Shown here: piece after piece, positions 1 to 9,768 of the stretch
How positions within the stretch are numbered: position 1 is the first letter of the stretch
Layout: each line of letters opens with the position of its first letter
NCBI RefSeq assembly: GCF_043290135.1
Contig: NC_134710.1
Location: forward strand, 203,754,192 to 203,818,191
Reading direction: 5' to 3'
From: Rhipicephalus microplus
Lineage: Eukaryota > Arthropoda > Arachnida > Ixodida > Ixodidae
Length of the DNA: 64,000 bases
Made by a program: the position numbers and the translations under genes
Notes under the pieces: generated by a model
Seen by the model: the letters and a program-made list of their open reading frames with translations, nothing else
What the model was told of the DNA's origin: nothing
Databases searched by the model: none

Positions 1-93
1 AGGGTGGGAGGAGGTGTCGTGGCCGATAGAAGAATGAATGTGGCGATGTTCGCTGAACGGTAGAGGCATTGCACCTGAGCGGAATGGTAAGCC

Positions 94-1123
94 TCAATCA
101 TATTGTCGACAGTGTTGTGAGCTCCAAAGCACAGAAGACGATCCGTAGACTTGTTGGGAGAAGCCGAAGGACAGTCTTGTATGCCGGATGGATGAGAATG
201 TCAATCTTGTCGTGTTCTGATTGGAGGAGACGGATGTTAGAAAGGGCGTACGTGATTTGGGAAAAACGAAGACTTCAACCAGGAGAAACAGATCGTGTTC
301 TCGCATGCCCACACTCCCCACGCGGACATGGGAGAGCATTCGTGCGGTCTTTTGTATCAAGAGGTAGAGCTTGTTTATGGGGCATTTGTTATGGCAAATG
401 GAATGTAGCATCAGCTTAGGCACGCGTAGATGGGGAACGATGGGCACGGGAGTGGAGTTGATGGTAGGGCGAGGAGCATTGTGGCGACGGCGGTCGGTAG
501 GCACCATGAAGAGGACCGATTTGGCCTCCGAACAAGTGAGACCAGCCGCGTGCACGTGGAAAGGCATGACGTCGGTTGCAAGTTGCAATGTCTGTTCGAT
601 GTAGCCAGAACCCGATGTTACCCAAAGGGCGAAATCATCGGCATACAGGGCGTGTTTGAGGCCGGGGATATGGTGAAGTTTTCTAAGGGGCGAATGAAGG
701 GGAAGAAATAACAGAAAATACGACAACACGGCACCCTGATGGGTGCCACGAGGGCCGATCTTGTACGGGGGAGAGAGCAGGTCTGCTATGATGGCTTCGG
801 CGGTGCGGGCCGTGAGGAATGCGCGAATGTAGTTGTAGGTGAAGGTGCTGGGATTGAGGGCGGAGCGTGCAGCAAAGATAAACGAACGAAAGACTTTGTC
901 GAATGCTTTTTGAAGGTCGAGGCTTATGAGTTGCTTAGTGTATGTAAATAGCAACTGAGTTCTGCAGAATGTAAATGTCGGTGGGTCGAGGATTTCGTAT
1001 TGAGGTTGCAAAAGGACATCTTGCATCGAGAGGGGGGCGGAATCCATGCTTGTGGGGTGGGGAAGAGATCGTGAGCGTCCGTGTACTTTTGCAGGCGAGT
1101 GAGAACGATGTGTTCCAGAAGCT
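94..1123 (-). pseudogene. LINE-A reverse transcriptase (C-terminal two thirds)
   Basis: An open frame of 317 codons (1047-94) carries reverse transcriptase motifs: LDLQKAFDKV (residues 43-52, motif A), RGTHQGAVLS (about 100-109, motif B, where families usually have RGTPQGAVLS) and YADDFALW (135-142, motif C). Both catalytic aspartates of motif C remain. Upstream the homology continues in another frame (LEHIVLTRLQKY near 1123-1085), so there is a frameshift around 1040. The enzyme would copy the LINE RNA at a nicked target. It resembles I/Jockey-superfamily reverse transcriptases; the exact clade is not settled by eye. Confidence 0.75.
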
Positions 1124-1482
1124 AACGTGGTTGCTTGGGCGAATTGATACGACTTGATTCAAATAAAAAACAGCGCCAATAACGAGGGACAAGAGAAAGA
1201 AGGAGACAGACAGCGGCACTGACAACAAGATTTATCTGCTAGAACCGCACAATATATACTTGGGCAGTATCTGACAAAGAAAAAGAAAAATACAAAACAA
1301 AGAAAACAGAATCCACCTAACAACTACGTAATCATCGCCACAACGCGCCATGAACAACACGTGTGCTAACGTTCTGAAGAAAATCTATTTCTTTTTGTGA
1401 TAGTGCAATCAAAGTGCCGCTGTCTGCCTCCTTCTTTCTCTTGTCCCTCGTTATTGGCGCTGTTTATTGTGTTAATCGTGAC
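1124..1482. mobile_element. Foldback/MITE-like insertion with 9-bp target duplication
   Basis: Inverted arms 1168-1220 and 1413-1465 pair over about 53 bases with roughly one mismatch; the arm reads CAGCGCCAATAACGAGGGAC and onward. The direct repeat CCAGAAGCT flanks the insertion at 1115-1123 and 1483-1491. Removing 1124-1482 plus one repeat restores the LINE reading ...SCVGKLL-EHIVLTRLQ..., so this really is an insertion into the LINE. There is no coding capacity. The 9-bp duplication would suit Mutator-like or some foldback elements, but the superfamily is not identified. The outermost bases beyond the arms are only loosely inverted. Confidence 0.7.
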
Positions 1483-1800
1483 CCAGAAGCTTGCCGACGC
1501 ATGAAATGAGTGAAATGAGCCTGACATTTTTGATTGTGAGTTTCGTTTTTGGCTTGAAGATGAAAGCTACGCGAGTGCGTTTACTTGATAGGAGCGTCGA
1601 GGTTTCGGAAAAGCTTGTTAGGGTTGCGATCTAGACCTGGCGCAGAGGTGGTGTGGAGCCTCTGTAATGTCACGTTGACCTCTGTTTTCGTGATGTCTGC
1701 GTCGACTTCTGGATTGGGGGCCCCAGGGTAGGATACGATAGGGGCAGAATGTACGCCACTGGTCACAGGTTTAAAGTACATTGCTGCTAGGTCTGCCATC
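1483..1800 (-). pseudogene. LINE-A reverse transcriptase (N-terminal part)
   Basis: On the minus strand 1799-1581 encodes a segment with TSAPGLDRNPNKLFRNLD. This matches the start of LINE reverse transcriptases, usually (T)APGPDGI..KALRNLD. After a frame change the sequence continues at 1560-1491 with a stretch readable as FIFKPKTK followed by LISLISCVGKLL, the PISLTSCxGKLxE motif. It joins the downstream RT at 1123 once the foldback insertion at 1124-1482 is removed. Frameshifts and a stop near 1580 show it is not functional. Confidence 0.65.
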
Positions 1801-2172
1801 AGTGATGGAGTGTCACGATGTAGACCCGGACCACTCGTTGTAGTCGCTCGAAAGGTACCGACTTCGTGAAAGCAGGGTCAAGGAGGTGGCGGAGGAGATG
1901 CCAAGATTGTTTGCAGTCCAACTGACGGGAGAGCTTTTAGCAGAATTGTTAACAGTGTTGGTGTGCAAGCATGGTGGTGTGCTGCTCAATAGCATGATTG
2001 ATGTGTGTGATGCGGCGGCGTAAGTGACGATTGTGAGACGTTGCTTGTGCCGACGGTGGGTGAGTCCCTTGCGAGAGGGCACACAGGTGGGCAAAGCGGG
2101 AGTCGATGGCGGGGGTCCTCTGTATTAGGGATTGAGGCAGTGACCACGTCGATCCGCAAGCAGCTGGTTGGT

Positions 2173-2750
2173 TCATGTCGAGAGGCCCTCAATCCTATAG
2201 GGGCAGCAGTGTGCAACCAGCGTTCTTGGAACGCGGCCCACTGGGCGTGGCTTGCCGAGGGAGCTGTTCACTTCAATGGTGAGAACATAGTGGTCACTGC
2301 CGAGAGAAGGATGCGTGTTGAATAAGGGCGTGTCGCGCACGCTGCGGCAGAAGTTCAGGTCCGTGGTAGTGTTGTGGCACACACTGTTGCCGATGCAGGT
2401 TGGCTGTGTGGAATCGGTGAGCAGAGAAAGCGAGCTTCCACAGCCTCTTTCCGGCACCACCGACCTTATGATATTCCCAGTCCGCATGCCTGCCGTTGAA
2501 GTCGTCGAGAATAAGTAGGAGGAATTCAGCTGCTCTCGCTGCAGCGGTACGAATAAGTGCGAGGGGAGATGCTTCTTCGGTGGCACAAGGGGGGTCGTAC
2601 ACATTGAGAATGAAAACTGAAGGCTGCTCGCGTCGCTCAGGATGTACGTCGAGAAAAAAATGCACCCACCTTCCCAGAGGGAGTCGATCGTTATGAAATG
2701 CGAATGCCTTGCGTGGCGTCCGTAACGGTGTTTCGCAGATGAGAACCCAG
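2173..2750 (-). pseudogene. LINE-A APE-type endonuclease (C-terminal part)
   Basis: Two overlapping minus-strand frames hold endonuclease motifs. Frame 2665-2294 reads VFILNVYDPP then LLLILDDFNGRHADWEY (family: GDFNAPHxxWGY, the metal and phosphate-binding loop). Frame 2604-2173 reads TDLNFCRSV and then SLGSDHYVL (family: SDHxPI, with the catalytic His). The domain nicks target DNA for target-primed reverse transcription. A frameshift near 2400-2450 separates the motifs. Upstream to about 2750 the frame continues as LICETPLRTPRKAFAFHN; beyond that homology stops abruptly. Confidence 0.65.
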
Positions 2751-2774
2751 CGTTAGAAGAAAATTGTTTTGGGA

Positions 2775-3850
2775 GTGTGGTAGGCTGATCTGCTCATATT
2801 TGGGTGCACGTTAAAGCGGGAGACACAAGGTGCGAATTCGGATGCGATTTGCCGTACGGCTGTACGTGCCAACAGCCGCATCCGACAGGCGTCCGACAGG
2901 ATTCGGCGACAATTCGCACGCCGCGCGTGCATCCAACTTGCTGAATGTAGCCGCACGGCAGCCGCGCCGGTTTGGTGGCCGCAGCCAATGGCAGCGCCAT
3001 AATGTGACAAGGGGTGCCACAGGTGGGTGCCATCGCAAGTTTCTGCCTCGCCACTCCGATCGCCCTCGCACTTGTTGATATCGCCGTTGCCAGTGGCATC
3101 AAAAACATTGGATAGACTGTTTCTGACGTGAAATAACTCATGATTGAATGAAGTGATGCTTGAAGTGTTCTATTTCTGCAAGGCAACGCTGGTTTCCGAA
3201 CCAATGACGAGATGTCGAGCCGTGATGGAAGTCTATTTCGCAGGTAAACAAACAGTGGTACCGGTGGTCTGGGCGAACCGGTCCGCTTCGTTTTAACGTT
3301 TGCTTTTTACATCGACGCCGTTGATTAAACCAGTCGCACGGGCGAAAGCACCATGTAAGTGTACGAGGTTTTATTGTGTTGGTAAAAAGAAGCGCTGGAC
3401 AATGAGCTCAAGTCGGAAAGAGAGCGGCACTATCGAGAAGGTCGGCCTTGCTAGGCCTACGCTCGGAGTCGATAATGAATGTGGGCTGTGTCGATGTTTG
3501 TCCCTTTCGAAGGCGTAGCGTTGTTGGCGATGTTATCAGACAACAAAGCATGACTACGTGAGCTTCTTTATTTTGCGCCTGATAAAAAGGATACGATGTC
3601 TTCCGAGCGTGCAAGCTGAGGGGCCGTATGTGGGCGGAGCCTGAGCGCTGATGACTGTTCGCCCCATGTGTCTTGAACCGTCGTACGCGGCGTGTGGCGT
3701 CGCGCGCCGCATCGGATGCCAAATCGCACCATGTGCCTCCCGCTTAAAGAACCCCTGGTGGCCGAAATTTCCGGAGTGCTGCACTACGGCGTCTCTCATA
3801 ATCATTAAGGGTTTCGGGACGTTAAACTTAACATATCTATCATATAAATA
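2775..3850 (+). mobile_element. 5'-truncated tRNA-SINE split by a TIR element
   Basis: 2775-2815 matches the SINE body up to GCACGTTAAA. 3744-3850 resumes with TTAAAGAACCCC, then the GTCTCTCATAATCAT and GGGACGTTAAAC blocks of the SINE tail. The intervening 2816-3743 is foreign. No tRNA-like head is visible, so the SINE was 5'-truncated before it was split. Confidence 0.75.
2816..3743. mobile_element. 928-bp TIR DNA element with TTAAA target duplication
   Basis: The ends are inverted repeats: GCGGGAGACACAAGGTGCGA at the left and, reverse complemented, GCGGGAGGCACATGGTGCGA at the right, 18 of 20 identical. The five bases TTAAA flank both sides (2811-2815, 3744-3748), and excision restores the SINE consensus GCACGTTAAAGAACCCC. 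The left subterminal 200 bases are GC-rich with repeated CGACAGG/GCATCC-like words. No transposase frame is recognised, so it is non-autonomous. A TTAA target would fit piggyBac or Kolobok; a 5-bp duplication would fit other groups. Not resolved. Confidence 0.65.
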
Positions 3851-5560
3851 AAAAAATTGCTTCAATTTTTTTCTTACACCGTGTAGCTTATAGCGCCATT
3901 TCCCCACACGTGGCGTTTTTCTGTCGCGAAAAACGTGGTATGCGCTTCCAGCTCTAGTAGCTAGCGTGCACAGTTAAAATAGTCGCGCGCGCCCGAAGCT
4001 GTTGCTTATAGTAAACTAGAATATGATCTAGTGGCGTGAGCACCAGGCCGCGGCTGCTGTCTTGGTGGTCCAAAACGACATGGATGGCCGTTAGGATTTC
4101 TCGCTGTGGCACCGCGCTTTTTAATAAAGTGCGTGAGGTCAGCGCAGGCCAGCGGCTTCTACTGTGGACAACGTAGCAGCGCGGTAGTCAATCAGTGCGT
4201 GTGCTTGTGTATGTGTGCGAGTTTGGCGCGTTGAGCCACTGCCAACTGAAGAAATTTTACCAAGGACTGGAAGCTCTACCGCATATGTCTACAGGCTGAT
4301 GACGCTGGTTGCGTTGTGCGCTATGGTGGCACACAACGCAACCGAAGGCGGCATTCGGTGGTGCACTCGCATCGGCATTGCAGTCCCTGCAGCATTACTG
4401 CGCTTCGACGAGAAACAACAAATGTTGCATCGTTCTCTGTGTGCCATCGGGCTCCTCGGGGTTGTGATGTGTGCTGCTTGTAGTTGTGCTTGTGTTCGCT
4501 GATGAATGACCAGATTGCGAGCAGCTGCGGTGCCAAGAAGGTGCAGTGTCCACATTTTGGGAAGCGTGAATCTGGGCCGTGAGTGTATGTATGCAAATTT
4601 CAGACGAACCAAGGTGCGCGAAAGTCATGGATACAGGTAGATATAGACTATCCTAAGTGATTGTGTCAGCCCAACAAAACATAAAAAAGTAAATATGTTG
4701 CTTTTTTAGTTTTGCGTATTGTGTTACCTCTATTACCACATCATTTCGCATCCCTTTCATCCAATTCGCGCGTTCTGAAGTATGTGTTAAGTATAATACC
4801 ATAAACGGTAAGCAAAATGCTGCCCCTTTCTTGTCGTTCGCAAATGTTCTAAATAATTTTCATCCCGAATGATGCACACTAGTGGGCCAGCGATGGCCAA
4901 AGGGAGGTCTGCCAGTGTACACGAGGCGCAATTTTTTATTTTTCATGTCCGTGTGTGCGTTTCTCAACCAGTGTTCTTGTGGGACTCGTACTGCGCTCTC
5001 TTGGGATGTGTGAGAGAGCGAATCAGATAACCATGTCTCGCAGGCCGGATTATTGCATTTTAAGTTCTAACTACTCTACTGCACGTGTGCCATTGCACTC
5101 TGCTGCACAAGGACCGTGGTGGAGTCTGTATCTCGTGAGATATCTCATCCTTCCCGCAATAAGAATCATGTAGCTTGTGACATGTCGAAGTGAAGAACGG
5201 CTTGTCACTGTTACGCTCTGGGTTGCCAGAGCTGTAACTGGGGCTCTCTGAAGGCGTCATTGTTTGGATCTCCCATGTCAACGCTCTGTTCAGGTTGTAA
5301 ACAAACTAATTTTGTAATATTGCGTCTACATGAACCAGGGAGCAAACGTGCGTTCCAGTAACCACAGCTGCAGCTCTGCAGGAGCCACGACAGCCTTACA
5401 ACGCAGCCGAAGCTGGCACTACAAAAGCAGCGGTGCTACTTAGTGGCATGCGCGTGAAAGCTGACGCCGAGGCACGGCCGATCGCGTTACTGCATCATAT
5501 TCTAGTTCACTATACTGTTGCTGACAGCTGCCGATGCCAGAGCGTGGCATGGTGGGGGTT
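3851..5560. other. Unassigned repeat-like sequence inside LINE-A
   Basis: No gene recognised. The longest open frame (4215-4502, 95 codons) has no known motif and is probably chance. An inverted pair is visible: ATAGTAAACTAGAATATGAT near 4008-4027 and, reverse complemented, ATAGTGAACTAGAATATGAT near 5496-5515. It could mark subterminal repeats of a DNA element of about 1.5 kb. Confidence 0.4.
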
Positions 5561-5567
5561 CCAGTTC

Positions 5568-5866
5568 CTAGGGGCATGCCCGCCCGCAGCTGTTGCTATG
5601 GGATAGGGCGGTAGACGGATCCCAACGGATGCCTGACATAGCAAGATTAAGGAATGCATTTGTATTTAAAACGCCGTGGAGGGCAGGGAAAGTCCGATTG
5701 GATCGATTGAAAACGAGTGTCCGCCGGACGAGCATTGTCGGGACGAGATAGGGCAGAGGAACTTCGTTGTTGGCAACGTAACTCGAGAGATTAACGTTGG
5801 CGTCAGTTTCTTGTAGCAATTTGATATCAAGAAAGGCTGAGAGGTCTATTTGTAGAAGGTAGAGAA
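5568..5866 (-). pseudogene. LINE-A ORF2 start / endonuclease N-terminus
   Basis: Minus-strand reading from about 5866 gives LQIDLSAFLDIKLLQETDANVNL, typical of the beginning of APE endonucleases in LINE ORF2 (usually ...LLLQET..., where the Glu binds metal). It continues as PTMLVRRTLVFNRS, then loses homology near 5570, where the putative 2.8-kb insertion begins. It lies about 100-150 bases downstream of the ORF1 remains, the expected ORF order. Confidence 0.6.
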
Positions 5867-5989
5867 AGAGTTGGTTACGCTTGTGTCGAAAACTATGGCA
5901 GTTCTACTGCCAAATGGTGACGACAAACCGGTCAGCCATTCTTGTCAGTGGATCACATGCCCTCGGCCGATGCTGATGCTAATCGGGCT

Positions 5990-8075
5990 GCGGAAGTATT
6001 GTTGGTGCGGACATGAAGTGGTGGCTTGGCTTCGATGCTTTCGAGCACAGTAGTTTACAGGGCGTCAACGCTTGATTGAAGAGTTCGAAAGATGGGATGG
6101 GGAGATAGCTAGTAAAGTCTGTACGCAGGGAATTAAGAGCTTTGTATTGTGCATTGAGAAGCTGGAGGACGGAGGTAAAACGGCTTTCTAACCATTTTTC
6201 AAGATTCATCAAGGCTGTTTTGGAGAGATAAAAGGGGAACGTTCGGCTTGCGGTGCTTGTTAATGCATCCATCGGGAGTCTGCAGGTCAATGTCGGAGGA
6301 GGAGTCAATGGCGCCGGGACGAAAGGATGGCATTGTGATCACTAATTCAAGTTTCTCTTTAAGTGCGTGCCGTTGCGCTTCGAAGGAATCAATTAGTGAT
6401 TTGTCAGCCTCAGTTGGAGCATTTTGTGCAGTGAGCTGCTGTCGGAGGCAGGCGGCGTTTTGTGGCTGTAGTGCAACGACCCGCGGCTTCAAGGACGAGC
6501 CCGGGGGGCCACAGGGCGAGGTCGAATGCTAGACGGAGAGGTGGGTTTGGGCAACGCTAGTACAAGAGGCGTAAAAGCAGAGGGCTACTTGAGGAATGGA
6601 GCTGATGTCGCATATAGTTTTCTAAAGTTAACTTGAAAGAACTGTGGCACTGCGATCGTTCAGTGACCGTGGGTATCAAGGGTGTGACATGGATTTGCCT
6701 AGTCTTCGTGCTTACGGTTGGCGAACGCACTTGCGCTTGTTTTATGGCTGTGTTTTGATTTTCTTTTAAAGAGAAGTACAAGTCTTTTTTTTCGCTTTAT
6801 GACTAAATTTGAAGTGGTAAGGCTAGATCACTAAGGTGGTGGAGTGCAATTGCCAAACATTTGCAAATTCTCGTTTTGTGACAAAGCTGCTTGAAGCCTC
6901 AAAAAGCCAGAACGAACGTAAAGTATGAAGACTCAACAAGCTCATGTCATAAACCTAATTTTTATGCTTGCTGAAGTGTCATGCAAAGTAGCCAATATAC
7001 TCTAGTGCCAGAATTCCCTCTAGTGTATAATTAGAAAACCCTATGTGATGAGCGACCACAAGCCGCTTGCTGGGACGAGTGCGCGGCTGCTAGAGGTGGG
7101 ATAGGCTGTATTGGCGAGTGGTGAGTGTCAGATACCGGAGCTTGCGGGCGCTGCATGTAGCAGTGTTTACAGTTAGAACTGTGCGTGGAGTTATTTCCGT
7201 TGCAGACGATGCAGCGGGACGCAAGTGGGTGGAAATCCTTCGGGCGTTGTGGGTGAGCACCACCGCAGTGATAGCCAGCTGCTTGCACGTTTTGGGGCAC
7301 ACGTCGACCTGATAACCGGCCAAGCGTCAACAGAAGCAGGCTTCAACCTTATGGTGGGAAGAAATGAGGCGAAACTGGACATTGTGGAAATCTACCAGGG
7401 TAATTTCATGTCCATGTGAGTAACCAAGGTGTGAGGGGAGTTGCCCATGTGGTGGCCACCCACGACAGAGATGGTAGGGTTGCTTGCCTGGAGGTCGTCA
7501 AGAATAGATTGGGCCATGACGCCATCGAAGCTGTGATAAGGTATGCCTCTCAGAACATCGTCTGTGGGGGGGGGGGGGGGTCTTAGAGGTGGACGATATA
7601 AATGTTCCCGAAAACCGCGAGGGAGGTGATGTTGAGGTGGGCTTGAGCACGAGCCGAGTCCGCGACAGTGAGTGTAAAAGTATAATTCACTACGCGGTTC
7701 CGCAGCATGTTGCGCGATGCAAAAGCGAGGTCTTGCAAGCATGCTGCTTGCAGGAAGGAGGTGTACAAGTGCTAAGGCTGGAGCTTGGTAACTTCTACAG
7801 GGCATTCAGGGCCGCCAACGACGACACTTCTGTCGGCATGGAGATGAGAAAGCGGAGCGCGGCACTCAGGCTGTGATGGTGAGGCAGCTGTTTGCTTCGA
7901 AAGGGGGTGACGGTGACAGCTGGAAAGTTGGCATAGTAGCTTAAAAAGCGCGGTGGCGGCAAGGTGCGAGGCTGCCCTTCGTTGCTCTTGAGCGTGGAAG
8001 CCTAGCGACTGCCAGAACTCGTCCGATCATTCTTCGGTCACTTCCTGTCCTTCGACATTGTACTCCATGGCGATA
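5990..8075 (-). pseudogene. LINE-A ORF1 (gag-like, CCHC, coiled coil), broken
   Basis: The minus strand starts near 8075 with a probable Met (MEYNVEGQEV). It continues through 7768-7583 (ASRNMLRNRVVNYTFTLTV) and 7560-7392 (VLRGIPYHSFDG, then ASNPTISVVGG), the gag-like RNA-binding region of I/Jockey ORF1. A zinc-knuckle region follows at 7250-7150 (CIVCNGNNSTHSSNCKH, C-x2-C-x6-H-x3-C). 6492-6199 encodes a charged, probably coiled-coil piece (EADKSLIDSFEAQRHALKEK). ORF1 protein binds LINE RNA. At least four frame changes and stops break it. A poly-G run near 7566-7580 may be one frameshift site. Confidence 0.65.
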
Positions 8076-8130
8076 GACAGCTGGGAGACGTGCGATGAGG
8101 CTGTGGTGGGCAGGTGAGGGGTCACTCATT

Positions 8131-9175
8131 GTCGAGGAGCTGGCCTGCGGTAGGCCGCTCTTGAGCTAAGACTGGCAGGCCTAGCTTAGTGAGTGGTGTG
8201 GTTGAGCGTTTCACTAAGCTCTCACCTATTCCGAAGATACTTGCGTTTACGCTGGCAGAGCAGAGCGACTAATCCGGATGTCGAATGTATATATTGAGTG
8301 CGCCTTCACTTTTGGTCTGCTGACATACTTCATAAACATCTTGAGTACCCACATGCTTTCAAAACAACCCTCGTCCTCCTGCAAATGTTTGCCTGGCCGA
8401 ACACAACCGTTCCTCGCGAAATGCTCACAAACCGCGTTAATAATCTTCTATTGCTCTTAAAAAAGTGAATGTCTGTTAACCATGCACCTCATTGCTATTT
8501 TAGTTCGTCTTGGTTTTTTACAGCATTTCTTTCGTTAGATATTATTTTTAGACAGTTCATAATGCAGCATACCAAAGTTGTCGTATGAGTCCTTGAGAAA
8601 GCATAAAAGACACTTCAATAAAAGACGTTTTGAAAGTAACCTATGTCTTTTCGATTGCTGGATACCTTTGGAAAGGTTACATTCTGAAATGAAATGGTGT
8701 AACTTATATATACAATATGTAACCTTCCTTTTATTATAAGAAAGATTACCGATTTAAAAATTACACTGAGGTATCTTTAATTCATTGGTGCACAAAAATG
8801 TGAAAATGTTCACCTTTGTAATAAGTTACTGCATTGAGAGTGTAGTAGTATGAAGAAACAAAATAAATAAGTAGGTAGTTGTACTGACGATGGAAAAGCT
8901 TCATGCACAGATACAAGAATATGGCCGAGCAGAATTTGGCTCCTTTTCGATGGGTGACGAACACACCGACAATAGGCGTGCAATATTTACCACGTGAATG
9001 CTGTGAGTAATGACCCATACTTACACATAAAATGGTAAACAATGACCAGCATCTATTGCTGAATTTGAGAACTTATACAAGGAAAAGCGCTTTTTGTATT
9101 ACATAATAGTCGCGAAGTCAAAATGTCGTGTTTGGCTGGTCTCTAATTTTACCCCAACCAGGCCTGAATGCGTTA
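8131..9175. other. AT-rich intergenic sequence
   Basis: No gene, RNA or classified repeat recognised. 8131-8270 may be the 5' untranslated part of LINE-A; the rest is AT-rich with only short open frames. Confidence 0.4.
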
Positions 9176-9423
9176 ACCCTCCACGGTGGTCTAGTGGCTA
9201 AGACAGTCGGCTCCTAACGCGCAGGTCACGAGATCAATACCCTGCGATGGCGGTGGCCGCGTTCTTGATGGAGGTGAAATTGCTTCAGGCCCATGTGCTT
9301 AGATTCAGGTGCACGTAAAAGAAGCCCAGAAGATAGGAATGCCTAGAGCTCTCTACTATGGCTTTTGTCATAAACATATAATTATTTCGAGACGTGAAAC
9401 CCCAAGAAATAAGTATTTTTGTC
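9176..9423 (+). mobile_element. tRNA-derived SINE (Ruka-like), diverged
   Basis: The head CCACGGTGGTCTAGTGGCTA contains the tRNA A-box-like segment, followed by a B-box remnant (GAGATCAATACCC) and the body GGTGCACGTAAAAGAAGCCC. The tail ends near GAAACCCCAAGAAAT. The direct repeat AATGCGTTA (9167-9175, 9424-9432) flanks it, the mark of LINE-mediated insertion. Confidence 0.8.
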
Positions 9424-9709
9424 AATGCGTTAGGCATAATAAAGGAGAAAAAAAACGACACACACAAGCACACGCACATACTCATACAAAATGCCACGTG
9501 CGAATGCGCGCGCAGGTCAGAGTAGGGGGCTGCTTACATGTTTGTAGACAATAGTTTTTCCACTTCTCCTTAAGTAGAGATAAGGGTTTCTTGACATTAG
9601 ACACGGGAAAATACAACTAGCGAATTCTACATAGTGCGCCTGTAAACGCATTCATGTAGTGCATTGTGAACATGCATTTATGACATACCTAGAGACGCGC
9701 AGAAACTCG

Positions 9710-9714
<5 letters not shown>

Positions 9715-9766
<52 letters not shown>
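9715..9766. repeat. (AT)n microsatellite
   Basis: Uninterrupted AT dinucleotides of about 52 bases. It abuts the left end of the TIR element at 9768, suggesting insertion into an AT repeat. Confidence 0.95.

Positions 9767-9767
<1 letters not shown>

Positions 9768-9768
<1 letters not shown>

Larger units (their letters stand above)
1..8130 (-). mobile_element. I/Jockey-like LINE (LINE-A), minus strand, interrupted and broken
   Basis: Read on the minus strand, this stretch follows LINE order: a gag-like ORF1 (about 8075-5990), the start of ORF2 with an endonuclease N-terminus (5866-5568), then the rest of the endonuclease (about 2750-2170) and the reverse transcriptase (1800-94). It runs off the left edge, so a C-terminal domain such as RNase H would lie outside the window. 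The two halves are separated by about 2.8 kb (2755-5560) that shows no LINE coding and contains other repeats. I infer one LINE with a later insertion; two separate LINE fragments in the same direction are the alternative. All reading frames are broken, so the copy is dead. Confidence 0.7.

Noticed and set aside
69..419. Plus-strand frames overlapping LINE-A
   Set aside because: They are shadows of the minus-strand reverse transcriptase.
2830..3204. Overlapping frames in the GC-rich TIR element as genes
   Set aside because: All frames are open because of GC-rich composition; no domain recognised and the element is bounded by TIRs.
4215..4502. 95-codon frame with a hydrophobic Cys-rich end
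   Set aside because: Antisense frames are equally open, and there is no motif; likely chance in a GT-rich stretch.
9181..9260. tRNA genes at SINE heads
   Set aside because: A and B boxes occur, but the acceptor and anticodon stems do not form and each is fused to the SINE body; these are tRNA-derived SINE promoters.
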